This document shows, piece after piece, positions 4,593 through 6,266 of a stretch of DNA of 6,266 nucleotides. A program made the translations under genes and the position numbers. Source of the DNA: Angelakisella sp. (lineage in GTDB: Bacteria; Bacillota; Clostridia; Oscillospirales; Ruminococcaceae); NCBI GenBank assembly GCA_022795575.1, contig JAAWGY010000144.1, positions 1-6,266 on the forward strand, read 5' to 3'. Positions within the stretch are counted from its first letter, which is position 1. Each line of letters opens with the position of its first letter. Below the pieces are notes generated by a model. The model did not search any database, was not told the DNA's origin, and was given only the letters and a program-made list of their open reading frames with translations.

Positions 4593-6266
4593 ATGGCAAG
4601 AAAAATGAAAACAATGGACGGAAATAACGCCGCCGCCCATGTTTCCTACGCGTTTACCGACGTTGCCGCCATTTACCCCATCACCCCCTCTTCCGTGATG
4701 GCAGAGGTTTCCGACAAGTGGTCGGCGGATGGGCGCACCAACATCTTTGGCGAGCGGGTCAAGGTTGTGGAGATGCAGTCCGAGGCCGGCGCCTCCGGTA
4801 CCGTCCACGGCTCTCTGGCGGCCGGCGCCCTTACCACCACCTTCACCGCTTCCCAGGGCCTGCTGCTGATGATCCCCAATATGTACAAGATGGCCGGCGA
4901 GCTGCTCCCCGGTGTCATCGATGTTTCCGCCCGCTGCGTCGCCTCCCACGCCCTGAACATCTTCGGCGACCACTCCGACGTCTACGCCTGCCGCCAGACC
5001 GGCTTTGCCATGATGTGCGAGAGCAGCGTGCAGGAGGTCATGGACCTCACCGCCGTTTCCCACCTTGCCGCCATCAAGGGCCGGGTCCCCTTCCTGAACT
5101 TCTTCGACGGCTTCCGCACCTCCCACGAGCTGCAGAAGATCGAGGTCTGGGACTATGACGACCTGAAGGAAATGGTGGACATGGACGCCGTGGACGCCTT
5201 CCGGAGCAACGCCCTCAACCCCGAGCACCCCGTCCTCCGTGGTACCGCCCAGAACGGCGACATCTTCTTCCAGGCCCGGGAGTCCTGCAACCCCTTCTAT
5301 GAAGCCCTCCCCGCCGTTGTGGAGGAGTACATGAACAAGGTCAACGCCAAGATCGGCACCAACTACGCCCTGTTCAACTACTACGGCGATCCCGCTGCCG
5401 AAAACGTCATCATCGCCATGGGCTCCATCTGCGAGACCATCGACGAAACCATCGATTACCTCAACGCCAAGGGGGGCAAGTACGGCCTCGTCAAGGTCCG
5501 GCTGTACCGTCCCTTCTCCCAGAAGCACCTGCTGGCGGCGCTGCCGGATACCGTCAAGGTTATCTCGGTGCTGGACCGCACCAAGGAGCCCGGCTCCCTG
5601 GGCGAGCCCCTCTTCCTGGATGTTGTCGCCGCCCTGAAGGGCACCAAGTTCGAGTCCATCCCCGTCTACGGCGGCCGGTACGGCCTGGGCTCCAAGGACA
5701 CCACCCCCGACCAGGTGATTGCCGTCTACAAGAACGCCGCCGCGGCCCAGCCCAAGGAGCGGTTCACCATCGGCATCGATGACGACGTCACCTTCCTTTC
5801 CCTCACCCCCGACGAGAGCCCCAACACCGCCCCCGCCGGCACCACCGCCTGCAAGTTCTGGGGCCTGGGCTCCGACGGCACCGTGGGCGCCAACAAAAAC
5901 TCTATCAAGATCATCGGCGACCACACCGATATGTACGCCCAGGCGTACTTTGAGTACGACTCCAAGAAGTCCGGCGGCCTGACCATCAGCCACCTGCGCT
6001 TCGGCTCCACCCCCATCCACTCCACCTACTACATCAACAAGGCCAACTTTGTCGCCTGCCACAACCCCGCCTACATCGGCAAGTACGACATTGTGGAGGA
6101 CCTGGTGGACGGCGGTACCTTCCTGCTCAACTGCGGGTGGGATCTGGCCGAGCTGGAGGAGCGCCTGCCCGGCAAGGATAAGCGCTACATCGCCACCCAC
6201 GGCATCAAGCTGTACACCATCGACGGCGTCAGCATCGGCAAGGAGCTGGGCCTGGGCACCCGCATC
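4593..6266 (+). CDS. nifJ: Pyruvate:ferredoxin (flavodoxin) oxidoreductase, 5' part
   Basis: PFOR oxidatively decarboxylates pyruvate to acetyl-CoA and CO2 using thiamine diphosphate, passing electrons to ferredoxin. It is the main pyruvate exit in fermenting Clostridia. The 558 codons seen are open to the window edge, about half of a roughly 1,170-1,190-residue single-chain enzyme. The N-terminal domain has YPITPSS at 28-34, MQSEAGASG at 61-69 and SARCVASHALNIFGDHSDV at 112-130. Thr31, Glu64 and Arg114 fall at the numbers of the active-site residues in Desulfovibrio PFOR. Domain II begins near 257 (NYALFNYYGDP), with DRTKEPGSLGEP at 328-339. The gamma-type domain has GLGSDGTVGANK at 424-435. 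The iron-sulfur and thiamine domains lie beyond the window. AGGGAGG is 10 bases before the ATG. Codons are strongly C-ending, suggesting high expression. Confidence 0.97.
   Translation, partial: MARKMKTMDGNNAAAHVSYAFTDVAAIYPITPSSVMAEVSDKWSADGRTNIFGERVKVVEMQSEAGASGTVHGSLAAGALTTTFTASQGLLLMIPNMYKMAGELLPGVIDVSARCVASHALNIFGDHSDVYACRQTGFAMMCESSVQEVMDLTAVSHLAAIKGRVPFLNFFDGFRTSHELQKIEVWDYDDLKEMVDMDAVDAFRSNALNPEHPVLRGTAQNGDIFFQARESCNPFYEALPAVVEEYMNKVNAKIGTNYALFNYYGDPAAENVIIAMGSICETIDETIDYLNAKGGKYGLVKVRLYRPFSQKHLLAALPDTVKVISVLDRTKEPGSLGEPLFLDVVAALKGTKFESIPVYGGRYGLGSKDTTPDQVIAVYKNAAAAQPKERFTIGIDDDVTFLSLTPDESPNTAPAGTTACKFWGLGSDGTVGANKNSIKIIGDHTDMYAQAYFEYDSKKSGGLTISHLRFGSTPIHSTYYINKANFVACHNPAYIGKYDIVEDLVDGGTFLLNCGWDLAELEERLPGKDKRYIATHGIKLYTIDGVSIGKELGLGTRI

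Noticed and set aside
4443..6200. 585-codon open frame on the minus strand opposite por
   Set aside because: It is antisense to a confidently identified enzyme. Its valine/glycine/aspartate-rich translation is what results from reading strongly C-ending codons backwards. It has no family resemblance.

Overview
The window looks like a chromosomal housekeeping segment from a GC-rich anaerobic Firmicute, most likely a member of the Clostridia and probably Oscillospiraceae/Ruminococcaceae (Flavonifractor- or Dysosmobacter-like). This rests on strong Shine-Dalgarno sites, clostridial-style HisRS and methylglyoxal synthase sequences, a DIP1984-family gene and a pyruvate:ferredoxin oxidoreductase. 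The genus is an inference. No transposase, integrase, CRISPR array or recognisable defence module is present.

Layout. Positions 1-377 hold no convincing gene; they carry an imperfect direct repeat and two hairpins that probably end the leftward transcript. On the minus strand, read right to left, come a divergent MinD-like ATPase (2942-2217), methylglyoxal synthase mgsA (2074-1655) and histidyl-tRNA synthetase hisS (1634-378). mgsA and hisS are 20 bases apart and look co-transcribed. The MinD-like gene is separated from mgsA by 142 bases containing a weak terminator-like hairpin. A divergent intergenic region (about 2960-3196) holds a 25-base inverted repeat on the minD side and a clear sigma-A promoter for the rightward DIP1984-family gene (3197-3649).

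Next is a 325-base gap with two hairpins and a cloverleaf-like, tRNA-resembling element (3739-3815). It is followed by a small membrane-anchored protein of unknown function (3975-4427). A well-formed promoter then drives a leader with a 14-bp hairpin, followed by the 5' 558 codons of pyruvate:ferredoxin oxidoreductase (4593 to the window edge).

How the genes fit together. PFOR is the central fermentative step from pyruvate to acetyl-CoA. MgsA is a bypass at the triose-phosphate level that relieves sugar-phosphate stress, and HisRS serves translation. From memory, mgsA often lies near the mre/min/rodA cell-shape cluster in Clostridia, so the MinD-like gene may be a remnant or specialised relic of that arrangement. 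Its ATPase signature is altered (P-loop Lys to Arg, DxD to ExC) and the usual C-terminal membrane-targeting tail is missing, which makes it the most unusual protein here. I see no complete novel system. The best leads are this MinD-like protein, the altered active site of MgsA, the tRNA-like element and the por leader hairpin.
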